Shown here piece after piece: positions 7,042 to 14,854 of a DNA stretch of 15,000 nt (its first letter is position 1; each line of letters opens with the position of its first letter). Below the pieces are notes generated by a model, which saw only the letters and a program-made list of their open reading frames with translations, was not told where the DNA came from and searched no databases. Origin of the DNA: Eimeria necatrix (taxonomy: Eukaryota > Apicomplexa > Conoidasida > Eucoccidiorida > Eimeriidae); contig NW_013654441.1 of the NCBI RefSeq assembly GCF_000499385.1, positions 1-15,000 on the forward strand, written 5' to 3'. The position numbers were made by a program, and so were the translations under genes.

Positions 7042-7377
7042 CGTGCTTCTCTTCTGGCTGCTGCAATGGGCCCCGCCTTGTCTTCTCCCGTGTCTGCTGC
7101 TCCCGTGTCTCTGTACCAGTGCTGCGTTTGTGGGGTTTACTGCAGCAGCAGCAAGTTGCTGCTGCAGCACGTGGGGCCCCGGCCGCTGCTCTCAGCCAAA
7201 AGGGCCCTCAGGGGGCCCCTGAGGGGCCCCCTGGGGGGCCCCTTGCTGGGCGCGGGGCGCAGCGGGGCGGGGGCCCCCAAAAGAGGGTACTGTGGGGGGC
7301 CCCCCAAAAAAGGGTACTGTGGGGGGCCCCCCAGGGCCCCCGGGGCTTCAAGGGGCTGTGGGGCCCCACAGCTTTGA
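5932..7377 (+). CDS. Gln/Ala-rich protein with a C2H2/U1-like zinc-finger half-motif, probably nuclear
   Basis: The first ATG for 600 bases, with an in-frame stop at 5878, opens a 481-codon frame. Residues 1-118 are Gly/Ala/Pro repeats from GGGGCCCC DNA. FVSELLDGFYESLAADVL (120-137) is a non-repetitive helix-like segment, then Gln runs with Glu and Arg breaks. EVLLLLPHSSTGALSCRV and ARKALKERYGATYDP follow residue 227. RRRKHRRR (304-311) looks like a nuclear localisation signal. YQCCVCGVYCSSSKLLLQH has Cys397, Cys400 and His413 with C-x2-C-x12-H spacing, as in C2H2 and U1/matrin zinc fingers, but no second His follows. A donor-like CAC|GTGGGG lies directly after His413 (7171), so the rest of the finger may be in another exon and the GGGGCCCC-coded tail may be translated intron. 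An alternative 3' exon, 7335-7460, is in phase. A role in RNA or DNA binding is inference. Confidence 0.6.
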
Positions 7378-7484
7378 AGGAAAGAAAAAGAAAAAGTGTT
7401 TTTATTGAAATGCTGCAGGTGGGCTTTTGTTTGAACCAAAGAGCTGCTGCTTTTTGTTAATTTGCCATTTAGTTTTTATTCTTT
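7378..7484 (+). other. 3' flank of the zinc-finger gene
   Basis: A/T-richer DNA with a purine run. Frame 0 stays open here to TAA 7458-7460 and reads LKERKRKSVFIEMLQVGFC, which is coding-like and may be the true 3' exon if the intron begins at 7171. Confidence 0.4.
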
Positions 7485-7858
7485 GGCTGGCTAGCTAGCT
7501 GGCTAGCTAGCTGGCTAGCTAGCTGGCTAGCTAGCTGGCTAGCTAGCTGGCTAGCTGGGTGGCTAGCTAGCTGGCTAGCTGGGTGGCTAGCTAGCTGGCT
7601 AGCTAGCTGGCTAGCTAGCTGGCTAGCTAGCTGGCTAGCTAGCTGGCTCACCCACGGGGTGGCCAGCTAGTTGGCTAGCGCTGGCTAGCTAGCTGGCTAG
7701 CTAGCTGGCCGCTGGGCCAGCTAGCTGGCTAGCTAGCTGAGTGGCTAGCTTGCAAGCCAGTTGGCGAGCGAGTTGGCTAGCTAGCTAGCTAGCCAGCTGG
7801 CCGTCTCGCCGATTGGCTAGCTAGTAGTTAGCTAGCTAGCTAGCTGGTTGTCTAGCTA
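7485..7858. repeat. GCTA-based satellite, 12-bp unit
   Basis: About 370 bases of TAGCTAGCTGGC-like 12-mers built on a self-complementary TAGC/GCTA core. The array is regular to about 7640 and increasingly degenerate to the right (units such as CACCCACGGGG and TTGCAAGCCAG). The + strand is full of TAG stops. The minus strand reads SQLA repeats, a shadow. No other copy occurs in the window. Confidence 0.9.
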
Positions 7859-7885
7859 GTTTTGAGTCGCAGCGAGAGCGTCAGG

Positions 7886-7922
<37 letters not shown>

Positions 7923-8080
7923 TGCTGCTGCTGCTCCATTGCGTGTCGGGGCCCTTGTGCTGCTTCTCAGGGCTGTTCTGCTGCTGCAGCAGCAGCAGCA
8001 GCAGCAGCAAAAGGGCCTCACCGCCTTTGGCCCCCCGCACTGTTCCCTTTGCTGTCGCTTCCTCTCTGGTGAGTCATTTC

Positions 8081-8153
<73 letters not shown>

Positions 8154-8175
8154 TGCTGCAGGGTAGACAGAACAT
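7859..8175 (+). other. CAG-rich stretch upstream of the 37-aa protein gene
   Basis: CAG/CTG tracts lie at 7888-7937, 7981-8010 and 8083-8160. A textbook donor, CTG|GTGAGT, ends at 8068. With the acceptor TTCTCAG at 7970 it bounds a possible exon 7971-8068 (Ala run, then KGPHRLWPPALFPLLSLPL), in phase with the terminal exon at 8570. It might be a 5' exon of that gene or untranslated leader. Evidence is splice signals only. Confidence 0.3.
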
Positions 8176-8648
8176 ATGGCACAAAAGCGGAAGCTGTGGG
8201 AAGCTCATGGGTGCCCCCCCTCCTATCACAGGCCCCTGGGGGCCCCTGGGGGCCCCTGGGGGCCCCTGGGGGCCCCCTGAGGGGCCCGTGGGGGGCCCCT
8301 AGGGGGCCCCTGGGGCCCCCAGGGAATATTTAAGGTTTTCCGGGTCTCCTTAGGCTCGGGGGGCCCCTCAGGGGGCCCCTAGGAGGCCCCGCTGGGGCCT
8401 GCAGAGTGCAAGCAGTCTTTGGGGGCTTTGGGGGCCCCCGGGGGGCCCCTGGGGGCCCCTGGGGGCCCCTTGGGGCCCCTGGGGGCCCCTGGGGGCCCCC
8501 CGAAAAGGCCCTGAGGGGGCCCCCAGGGCCATGGGGTGTATGTACAGGGGGCCCTTTGTTTTGCTGCAGCCGCGCGAGGGAAATGCTGAGGCGTTTTGGA
8601 GTTTATTTTAATGAAGGACTTTTGAAGAACAAGTGGGGATTTAAATAA
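8176..8648 (+). CDS. Small basic 37-aa protein, two exons
   Basis: The ATG at 8176 follows an in-frame TAG (8164-8166). Exon 1, 8176-8210, reads MAQKRKLWEAH and ends at a GG|GTGCCC donor. Exon 2, 8570-8648, follows a strong pyrimidine-rich acceptor (CCCTTTGTTTTGCTGCAG) and reads AREMLRRFGVYFNEGLLKN to TAA 8646-8648. The phase-2 junction is continuous. The 359-base intron is almost entirely GGGGCCCC repeats. The terminal exon is more convincing than exon 1; a different upstream exon, such as 7971-8068, would also join it in phase. The product is Lys/Arg/aromatic-rich with no hydrophobic span. I do not recognise a family; a small ribosomal or mitochondrial component is only a guess. Confidence 0.45.
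8220..8520. repeat. GGGGCCCC/GGCCCCTGGG repeat block inside an intron
   Basis: Runs of a 10-bp unit, GGCCCCTGGG, at 8231-8275 and 8440-8500, with degenerate GGGGCCCC DNA between. The block lies in the inferred intron of the 37-aa protein gene. Open frames through it are Gly/Pro/Trp shadows. Confidence 0.75.
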
Positions 8649-8721
8649 TTAAATAATTAAATAATTAAATAATTAAATAATTAAATAAATAAATAATTAA
8701 ATAAATAAATAATTAATTAAA
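8641..8721. repeat. (AATAATTA)n AT microsatellite at a gene end
   Basis: Repeated AAATAATT units begin inside the stop codon of the 37-aa gene. The sequence is rich in AATAA-like motifs, so it may supply polyadenylation signals. It separates two genes as (AATT)n and (AAAT)n do further right. Confidence 0.85.
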
Positions 8722-8814
8722 AGGATTTAAATGAAGTCGAAGGAGATTTAAGAGCACGGAAGAGGTGGACGGAGAGAGAGCGACGCTGCTGCCGCGCTGC
8801 CGCGTTGCTGCTGC

Positions 8815-8873
<59 letters not shown>

Positions 8874-9171
8874 ATTCTTGCGTAGATGGCTTTCTGCGTC
8901 TTTCTCTTTGCGCCTTTTGGCTCTTCTCGGAATTTCTTTTGCCTTTTCTCTTTTTGAATTCTTTTTTCTTTTTATCTTTTTAAACTCTTTGTGCTTTTAT
9001 CTTTTTAATTAATTTTTTAAATTCTTTTTTCTTCTTTTTTCCCCTTTTGTCTCTTTGTGGGGCCCCACAGGCTGGGGCCCCTCCCGGGGGCCCTCAAGGA
9101 GCTGCATGCAGAAAGTGTGGGGCCCCACACTTTGTCTGGGCGTCTGCTGTCTGTACACCCCAGGTGAGGCT

Positions 9172-9257
<86 letters not shown>

Positions 9258-9465
9258 CTTTGAGTTAATTGGTTTAATTAATTTCCAATTTAGTTCTTTT
9301 CCTGGGGGCCCCTGGAATGCCTTTTGGCGCTTTGAAATAAATGTTAATTTTTGGAAATGCAAATAAATGAAAATATGATTTAATGGAAATATTATTTAAA
9401 TGAAAATATAATTTAAATGGAAATGTCATTTAAATGAAAATGCATTTAATGGAAATCTTATTTAA
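8722..9465. other. Intergenic stretch: CTG tracts, 160-base pyrimidine tract, candidate exon, AT-rich repeat
   Basis: CTG tract 8808-8872 reads Ala with Val or Leu runs. An exceptional T/C-rich tract spans about 8890-9055. Next comes a segment bounded by CCCCACAG (9070) and a strong CAG|GTGAGG donor (9163), open in all three + frames; one reads ACRKCGAPHFVWASAVC. I cannot place it in a gene. CAG tract 9172-9255 follows. Bases 9366-9465 are about five degenerate copies of a roughly 20-bp TTTAAATGGAAAT-type unit directly before the next start codon, likely promoter or 5' UTR. Confidence 0.4.
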
Positions 9466-9544
9466 ATGAAGTGGAGAAGTGGAGGCTTTCTTTCTGGCTG
9501 CACTTCTGTGTGGGCGCTCTTTGAGGCCCTCATTTGGCTCTTGG

Positions 9545-9602
<58 letters not shown>

Positions 9603-10789
9603 TGCGTGTCTTGACAGGCCTGGGGAGCAGCAGCAAACCGCCAAGCCCTCAATGGAGCCTTACGCAGAAGAGCTAATAGAGAATATGCAGCAGGTGGGCC
9701 CAAGGCAATCAGTCCGGGGCCCCTGGGGGGCCCCCGGGGGCCCCCCGGGGGCCCCCTAGATACCCTGGGGGCCCCCTAGATACCCCTGAGGTGCCCGGGG
9801 GGCCCCCTTCGCACCCTGGGGGCCCCCTAGGTACCCTAAAATGGCCCCTTCCGGGCCCTTTTAGGCCTCCCTGGACCTACAAAGGGCGCCTTTGGGGGTC
9901 TTTAGGGGCCCCTGGGGGCCCCCAGGGGCCCCCAGGGGCCCCCGGGGCCCTCCGGGGGCCCCTAGGGGCTTCTGGGGGGCCTCTTGGGGCCCCCCTTGCG
10001 GCTGTGGGGGCCGCCTCTTGGACAACATATTAACACTGCTCAGGGGGCCCCCCTTGAGGGCCCAATGGGGGCCTTTTATGACCAATTAGACTCCTATAGG
10101 GGCCCTTCTTAGGGCCTGCTTGTGGTGTGCTGCTGCAAGGACCCGGCAGCAGCAGCAGCAGCACCTGCTGCTGCAGCAGCAACAGCTGCAGCAGCAGCAG
10201 CAGCAGCAGCAGCAGCACATGTGTGTGTGTGCCGTTTAGGAGCTCGAGAAGATATTCCCTGAATTCATTGTTACTTACTTGCCCCAGTGGAGCAAACTGC
10301 GAGTGGAGAAGGTGGGGAAAATAGCTAGGGTTTAGGGTTTAGGGTTTAGGGTTTAGGGTTTAGGGTTTGTGTGGGGCGCAGCAGCAGCAGCAGTCAGCAG
10401 CTAGCTGCGCGTGCTGCAGGACTCCGGGGAGGCGCAGCAAAGCGAGGATTTGCTGCAGCAAAAGTTTTGCTGCTGCTGGGGGGAGGTGAGGAGACACCTG
10501 AGGGACACAAAAGCTGCTGCAGAAAGTGTGGGGCCCCACAGCAGCAAAGGGGCCCCTCAGCCGCAGCAGCAGCTAGCGAGGCCTTCAGCTGCTGCTGCTG
10601 CTGCTGCTGCTGCTGCGACTGCTGCTGCTGCCACTGCTGCTGCTGCCGCTGCTGCTGCTAATACTGCTGCTACTGCTGCTGCCAATACTGGTGCGGCTAA
10701 TGCTGCTGCTGCTAGTGCTGCTGCTCATGCTGCTGCTGCTGCTGCCAATACTTCTGCAGCTAACGCTGCTGCTGCCAAGGCTGTTGCTC

Positions 10790-10826
<37 letters not shown>

Positions 10827-11373
10827 AGCAGATGACGGTCATAACGACTTGGGTGTGTCTTGCTGCTTCGGGGCCCCTGGACTCAATTTGCTTTTTCTTT
10901 CCCGCAGCAGCAAAAGGGCCCGGGGCCCCCCAGGGCCTCTGGGGGGCCCTCAACGCAACAAGCGGTGCGCTGCTGCTGCTGCTGCTGCTGCTGTGGCTGC
11001 TGCTGCTGCTGTGGCTGCTGCTGCTGTGGCTGCTGCTGCTGCTGTTGTGGCTGCTGCTGCTGTGGCTGTTATGGCTGCTGATGCTCTGGCTGTTTTGGCT
11101 GCCGCTGTGGCTGTTGCGGTTGCTGCTGCTGCTGATGCAGCTGTAAATGCTGCTGTTGCTGCTGCTGCTGTGGCTGCTATGACTTCTGCTGCTGCTGCTG
11201 CTGTGGCTGTAAAGGCTGCTGTTGCTGCTGCTGCTGCCGTGGCTGTTACTGCTGCTGCTGCTGCTGCTGTGGCTGTAAAGGCTGCTGGCGCTGTCGTTGC
11301 TGCGGCAGCCTCTGCTGCCGCAGCTGCTGCTGCTGCAGAAGCAACTGCCGCGGGCGCTGCAGCTGCAGCAAAC

Positions 11374-11408
<35 letters not shown>

Positions 11409-11538
11409 GTGGGGTGCTGCTGCGCTGCTGCTTAGGGTCTACGGCCATTTTTGTTGAGAGAAGTCCCCGCAGCAAATTCCGAGCAGCAAAGAAGGGTTTG
11501 AGAATGAGCTGCGAGCTCAGGTGGATTTCTTTTTATAA
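9466..11538 (+). CDS. Ala-rich secretory protein with a poly-Leu signal peptide, four exons
   Basis: Function unknown. The ATG at 9466 follows an in-frame TAA (9463-9465) and AT-rich DNA. Exons read as 9466-9693, 10240-10311, 10420-11406 and 11473-11538 (stop TAA 11536-11538), all phase 0. Exon 1 starts MKWRSGGFLSGCTSVWALFE and continues into 18 consecutive Leu from a CTG tract, then PACLD: a signal peptide or signal anchor. The join EELIENMQQ-ELEKIFPEFIVTYLPQW is seamless. The exon 1 donor is CAG|GTGGGC; exon 2 runs from TTTAG to AAG|GTGGGG. Exon 3 is about 330 residues, mostly Ala with Val, Thr, Asn and Ser; GCT changes to GCC or GCG are synonymous in this frame, which supports the reading. 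A strong internal acceptor (TTTTTCTTTCCCGCAG, to 10907) and donor (GAG|GTGAGG, 10487) suggest alternative splicing or another intron. Without the last intron, translation stops at 11457. Confidence 0.6.
9694..10239. repeat. Intron 1 of the Ala-rich secretory gene: GGGGCCCC repeats and a CAG tract
   Basis: GGGGCCCC repeats fill 9716-10060, including three copies of a GGGGCCCCCTAGATACCCT-like unit at 9752-9840. A CAG tract (10146-10218) and a GTGTGTGTGT run precede the acceptor. An Ala-reading open stretch after CTTCTTAG (10112) ends in a stop inside the next exon, so it is treated as intron. Confidence 0.6.
10326..10369. repeat. Telomere-like TTTAGGG array inside intron 2 of the Ala-rich secretory gene
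   Basis: About six TTTAGGG units lie in the 108-base intron 10312-10419, between AAG|GTGGGG and CTGCAG|GAC. Phase is kept at 0 on both sides. Except for this array the intron is unique and CAG-containing sequence. Confidence 0.8.
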
Positions 11539-11612
11539 TTAATTAATTAATTAATTAATTAATTAATTAATTAATTAATTAATTAATTAATTAATTAATT
11601 AATTAATTAATT
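11537..11612. repeat. (AATT)n microsatellite between two genes
   Basis: About 19 perfect AATT units begin inside the TAA stop of the Ala-rich secretory gene and end about 20 bases before the ATG at 11632. The repeat is its own reverse complement. It probably covers the 3' end of one gene and the promoter of the next. Confidence 0.95.
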
Positions 11613-11631
11613 TGAAGTTTAATTTGTTTTA

Positions 11632-12178
11632 ATGGATTATTTAAATGCAAGGGGAGGGGGCAGCAGCAGAAAGTGAAACAAATGGAAAGAGAGACAGAAG
11701 GAGGCACAAATTAGCCTAAACCCTAAACCCTAAACCCTAAACCCTAAACCCTAAACCCTAAACCCTGGAAAAGGGAGCGCGTCTTCAGCTGCAGCCCGCG
11801 GTGCGGGGTCTAGGGTGTAGGGTTTAGGGTTTAGGGTTTAGGGTTTAGGGTTTAGGGTTTAGGGTTTAGGGTTTGTTGTTGCTTCAGGTGGGCCCTCTCG
11901 GCCAAGGGGGCCCCTGTGGGGCCCCCAATGTCTTCTCCAAACCCTCAGCCTCAAACCCTAAAGCGCTGTGCCCTCTGTTGGGAGCAGGGAAAGGCCCCCA
12001 AGTAAACCCTAAACCCTAAACCCTAAACCCTAAACCCTAAACCCTAAACCCTAAACCCTAAGTCCTAGGCGTTGCACAGCCCGGTGGCAGTGCGAGCGAC
12101 GGCACACGCGTCGCGTGCCGCTCCTAGCTGCTACTCTTGGTCTTGCTGCTGCTGCTGCCGCTGCTGCTGCTGCTGATA

Positions 12179-12209
<31 letters not shown>

Positions 12210-12317
12210 AGGTGGGTGCCTCCTTCTGAGACATGGCTGTTCTCGCCGTCTGGCGCTGCAGCACAAATTGCAGCAGCCGAGGTGTACGTACGCCGCAGCA
12301 GCAGCAGCAGCAGCAGC

Positions 12318-12352
<35 letters not shown>

Positions 12353-13183
12353 GTTGGATGTCTCTTTGCATTCCTTTGGCCTGCCTGTGGAGCTGCTGGG
12401 GGGCCCCCAAAGATCTCCCCCACTGCAGGCGGGGGCCCCCACTCCCCTCTCCCTCTGGGGGCCCCACTGGGGGCCCCCCTCCCGTTTCAATTTGCTGCTA
12501 AACTTCAAGGGGGGGCCCTACAAGGGGCCCAACTTGTCCCTAGTCCGTTCTTTCTGGAACCACGGGGGGCCCCTCCCGGGGGGCCCCACGGGGGCCTCCA
12601 CAGGGGCCCCCACAGGGGCCCCCACAGGGGCCCCCACAGGGGCCCCCACAGGGGCCCCCACAGGGGCCCCCAGAGAGGCCCATGGAGAAGGGGCCCTCCC
12701 AGGAGAATCTGCTGAGGGCCCCTCAGCAGCTTCTCCCGGGGCCCCCACGGGGGCCCCCTTAAAAGGGCATCCAGGGCCCCCACAGGGGGCCCCCGCAGCA
12801 GAGCCTGGAGGGGCCCCCCAGGGGGCCCCCGCAGCAGAGCCTGGAGGAGCCCCCCAGGGGGCCCCCTCAGCAGAGCCTGGAGGGGCCCCCGAAGGGGCCT
12901 CCTCAGCAGAGCACGAAGGGGCCCCCCAAGGGCCCCCCCTTGGGGGCCCCCAGGGGGGCCCCCAAGGGGCCCCCTCAGCAGAGTCTGCAGGGGCCTCAGA
13001 TTGCGAGGGGCCCCCCGGAGAAGTATCTGGGGGGGCCCCCCGGGGGGCCCCCCAGGGGCCCCCCCGGGGGGCCCCCTCCTCGCAGTTGGGGTGTACAGAC
13101 ACTGCAGAAGCTTTGAGGGAAAACTGGAGGCGGCGACTGAGGCATCTTTCTTTCTCTTTGGAAGTGGAAGTTCGTTTAAAGAA

Positions 13184-13190
<7 letters not shown>
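11632..13190 (+). CDS. Cys/His-cluster protein with Gly-Ala-Pro repeats, 408 aa, four exons
   Basis: No family assigned. Exons read as 11632-11672, 11888-12001, 12069-12211 and 12262-13190 (stop TAA 13188-13190), in phases 2, 2 and 1 with no stop. The start is MDYLNARGGGSSRK. Exon 2 reads MSSPNPQPQTLKRCALC and runs into exon 3 as EQGKAPKRCTARWQCERRHT, giving Cys41, Cys44, Cys54, Cys60 and His64 (C-x2-C-x9-C-x5-C-x3-H), a likely zinc site resembling half of a PHD-type finger. Ala and Ser runs follow, then non-repetitive KLDVSLHSFGLPVELLGG. A long disordered section of GAPT and AEPGGAPQGAP repeats ends in ALRENWRRRLRHLSFSLEVE. Introns 1 (215 bases) and 2 (67 bases) are made largely or wholly of telomere repeats; intron 3 is only 50 bases and the weakest call. 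The 3' exon could splice at GAA|GTGGAA or GAA|GTTCGT into the exon at 13532, which is also phase 0. Confidence 0.6.
11715..11876. repeat. Inverted pair of telomere-like arrays in intron 1 of the Cys/His gene
   Basis: A CCCTAAA array (11715-11766) and a TTTAGGG array (about 11819-11876) flank a 50-base GC-rich spacer, so the pair forms an inverted repeat with arms of about 50 bases. It lies in the intron 11673-11887, whose acceptor GTTGTTGCTTCAG directly follows the second array. Confidence 0.85.
12002..12068. repeat. 67-base intron composed of CCCTAAA repeats
   Basis: The segment begins GTAAACCC and ends CCCTAAGTCCTAG. Everything between is perfect CCCTAAA. A single base change relative to the array gives the GT donor and small changes give the AG acceptor; CTAAA/CTAAG in each unit resembles a branch site. 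Removing it joins two coding-like exons in phase and completes a Cys/His cluster. Confidence 0.75.
12597..12990 (+). repeat. Coding GGGGCCCC minisatellites (GAPT and AEPGGAPQGAP repeats)
   Basis: Six or so copies of a 12-bp unit CAGGGGCCCCCA (12597-12672) encode Gly-Ala-Pro-Thr. About four copies of a 36-bp unit with core GCAGAGCCTGGAGG (about 12797-12990) encode AEPGGAPQGAP-like peptide. Here GGGGCCCC repeats are clearly in a coding frame, as the surrounding non-repetitive peptide continues through them. Confidence 0.75.
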
Positions 13191-13242
<52 letters not shown>

Positions 13243-13256
13243 AATGAATAAATAAA
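13181..13256. repeat. (AAAT)n microsatellite
   Basis: About 18 AAAT units with one ATGA interruption, beginning at the stop codon of the Cys/His gene. Each unit boundary contains AATAAA, the canonical polyadenylation hexamer. It is either the 3' UTR/intergenic spacer or part of an intron if the genes on each side are one. Confidence 0.9.
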
Positions 13257-13531
13257 TTTGTTGTTTGTTCGTGCTGCTCCAGTTTGCTTTGCTTGTGCGG
13301 CACTGCTGCTGCTGCTTCGGTAGAGCCGTGTAGGATTGGAGTTGCTGCAGCAGCAGCTGCTGCTGCAGCAGGCGAGCTGCTGCAGCAGCAGCAGCGACTG
13401 CAGCAGCAGCGGCGGCTGCTGCAGCAGCAGGGCATTCTGAAAGTTTAAAGTTTTTATTGTTTGCGTTCTGCCGGCTGCTGCAGCTGATCTCATTTGCTGC
13501 TGCCACTGCTGCTGTGACTTATTTGCTTCAG
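13257..13531 (+). other. Region before the last open frame, probably intron or 5' flank
   Basis: CAG/CTG tracts, partly abutting in opposite orientation (13340-13440), then A/T-richer DNA ending in a good acceptor, ATTTGCTTCAG, at 13531. The frame used by the downstream exon is already open from 13334 but contains no ATG, so an upstream exon is needed. Confidence 0.5.
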
Positions 13532-13626
13532 GCCCCTTCGGCTCCAGCGTCCTCAGAAGCAGCAGCAGCAGAAGCAGCAGCAGCAGAAGCAGAAGCAGCA
13601 GCAGCAGAAGGAGCAGCAGCAGAAGG

Positions 13627-13657
<31 letters not shown>

Positions 13658-14088
13658 GCAGCAGACGGGCCGTACCTCAAGGCGCTACAAGCAGCAGCAA
13701 GGGAGGAAGCAGCAAGAGCTGAGGCTCTGCGAAGCACTCCTTTTGCTGCTGCGCTTTCGGGCATTTGTGTACAGAGGCATTTGCTGCTGCTGCTGCAGCA
13801 GCAGCAGCGGCACCTCGAAATTGCCCAGGAGAAGTTCGGGACTTTGACAGCAGCAGCAGCAGCAGCGCGAGCACCTGCAGCAGCAGCAACCGAGGAGGCA
13901 GCAGCAGCGTCGAGGCCAGCAGCAGCAGCAGCAGACAAACCTCAGCAGCAGCACTCCGCTGCAGCAGAGGGGCCCCCCGAGGGGGCCCCCCAGGGGCCCC
14001 CCGAGGGGGCCCCCCAGGCTTCAGACGAGGCGGCGAGGCGCAGCGAGAGCATCCCCCCATCCCCCCGCAGCGCCGCAGCAGAGGCACC

Positions 14089-14137
<49 letters not shown>

Positions 14138-14270
14138 TCTTCGAGCGTGGAGGCTGGGGAGGAGTCAGGGGCTGCTGCGGCAGAGACCGAGCCAGACTGG
14201 GGGCCCCCCTGCGTCTCTGCTGCAGTCCGTCGGGGCCCCTGGGGGCCCCCCTCCCGGGCGCCGCCCCCCT

Positions 14271-14309
<39 letters not shown>

Positions 14310-14804
14310 GGGGGCGGCGGGCGCTGCGCAGGGGCCCCCGCGTGGGCTCGCTGGGGGCCCTCAGCGCCATAGACAGTTTGCTGCGCCCCACAGCTCTGGG
14401 CCTTTCTTGTTCGGGGGCCTCTGCCCTTTCTCTCTCAGTGGCCAGCAGCAAACTCAACATGAATGCTTACGAGCACCACGCCCTTCTTGTTGGTCTTTTT
14501 TGTCTTTCTTTTAGTGCCTTTTTCGCGGCTTCCAGGGGCCCCCTGGGGCCCCCGGGGCCCCCGGGGGCCCCGGCGCCCTCGAGGGGGCCCCCCAGGGCCC
14601 AAGGGGCCCTCGGGGGGCCCTCGCCAGGGCCCGACACCCTCAGGGGGCCCCTGCAAGGACTGCATGCAGGGGGGCCCCCCTTTCTGGGGCCCCTCGGAGA
14701 TGCAACAGCAGCAGACCTTAGAGTTGGCAGGGAGGCCCTGAGGGTACTGCAGCTGAAGGGGCACAGCGGGGGGCCCCCAGCCGACGGCCCCCAAACCGCA
14801 GCAG

Positions 14805-14854
<50 letters not shown>

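Noticed and set aside
7469..7651. Minus-strand SQLA-repeat protein
   Set aside because: Entirely a translation of the GCTA satellite, with no unique sequence.
9009..9362. Minus-strand Ala-rich 117-codon frame
   Set aside because: It has no ATG at its start, and its Lys/Arg end is only the complement of the pyrimidine tract; the + strand fits better, though not proven.
10487..10907. Intron from GAG|GTGAGG to TTTCCCGCAG in the Ala-rich secretory gene
   Set aside because: Both sites are strong, but joining them shifts to a Cys-rich frame with an early stop; the unspliced Ala frame is more coherent. It may reflect alternative splicing.
12505..13506. Long minus-strand frame of 333 codons
   Set aside because: It crosses the (AAAT)n repeat as LFIY units and the GGGGCCCC repeat; the + frame has coherent non-repetitive peptide and ends at a stop.
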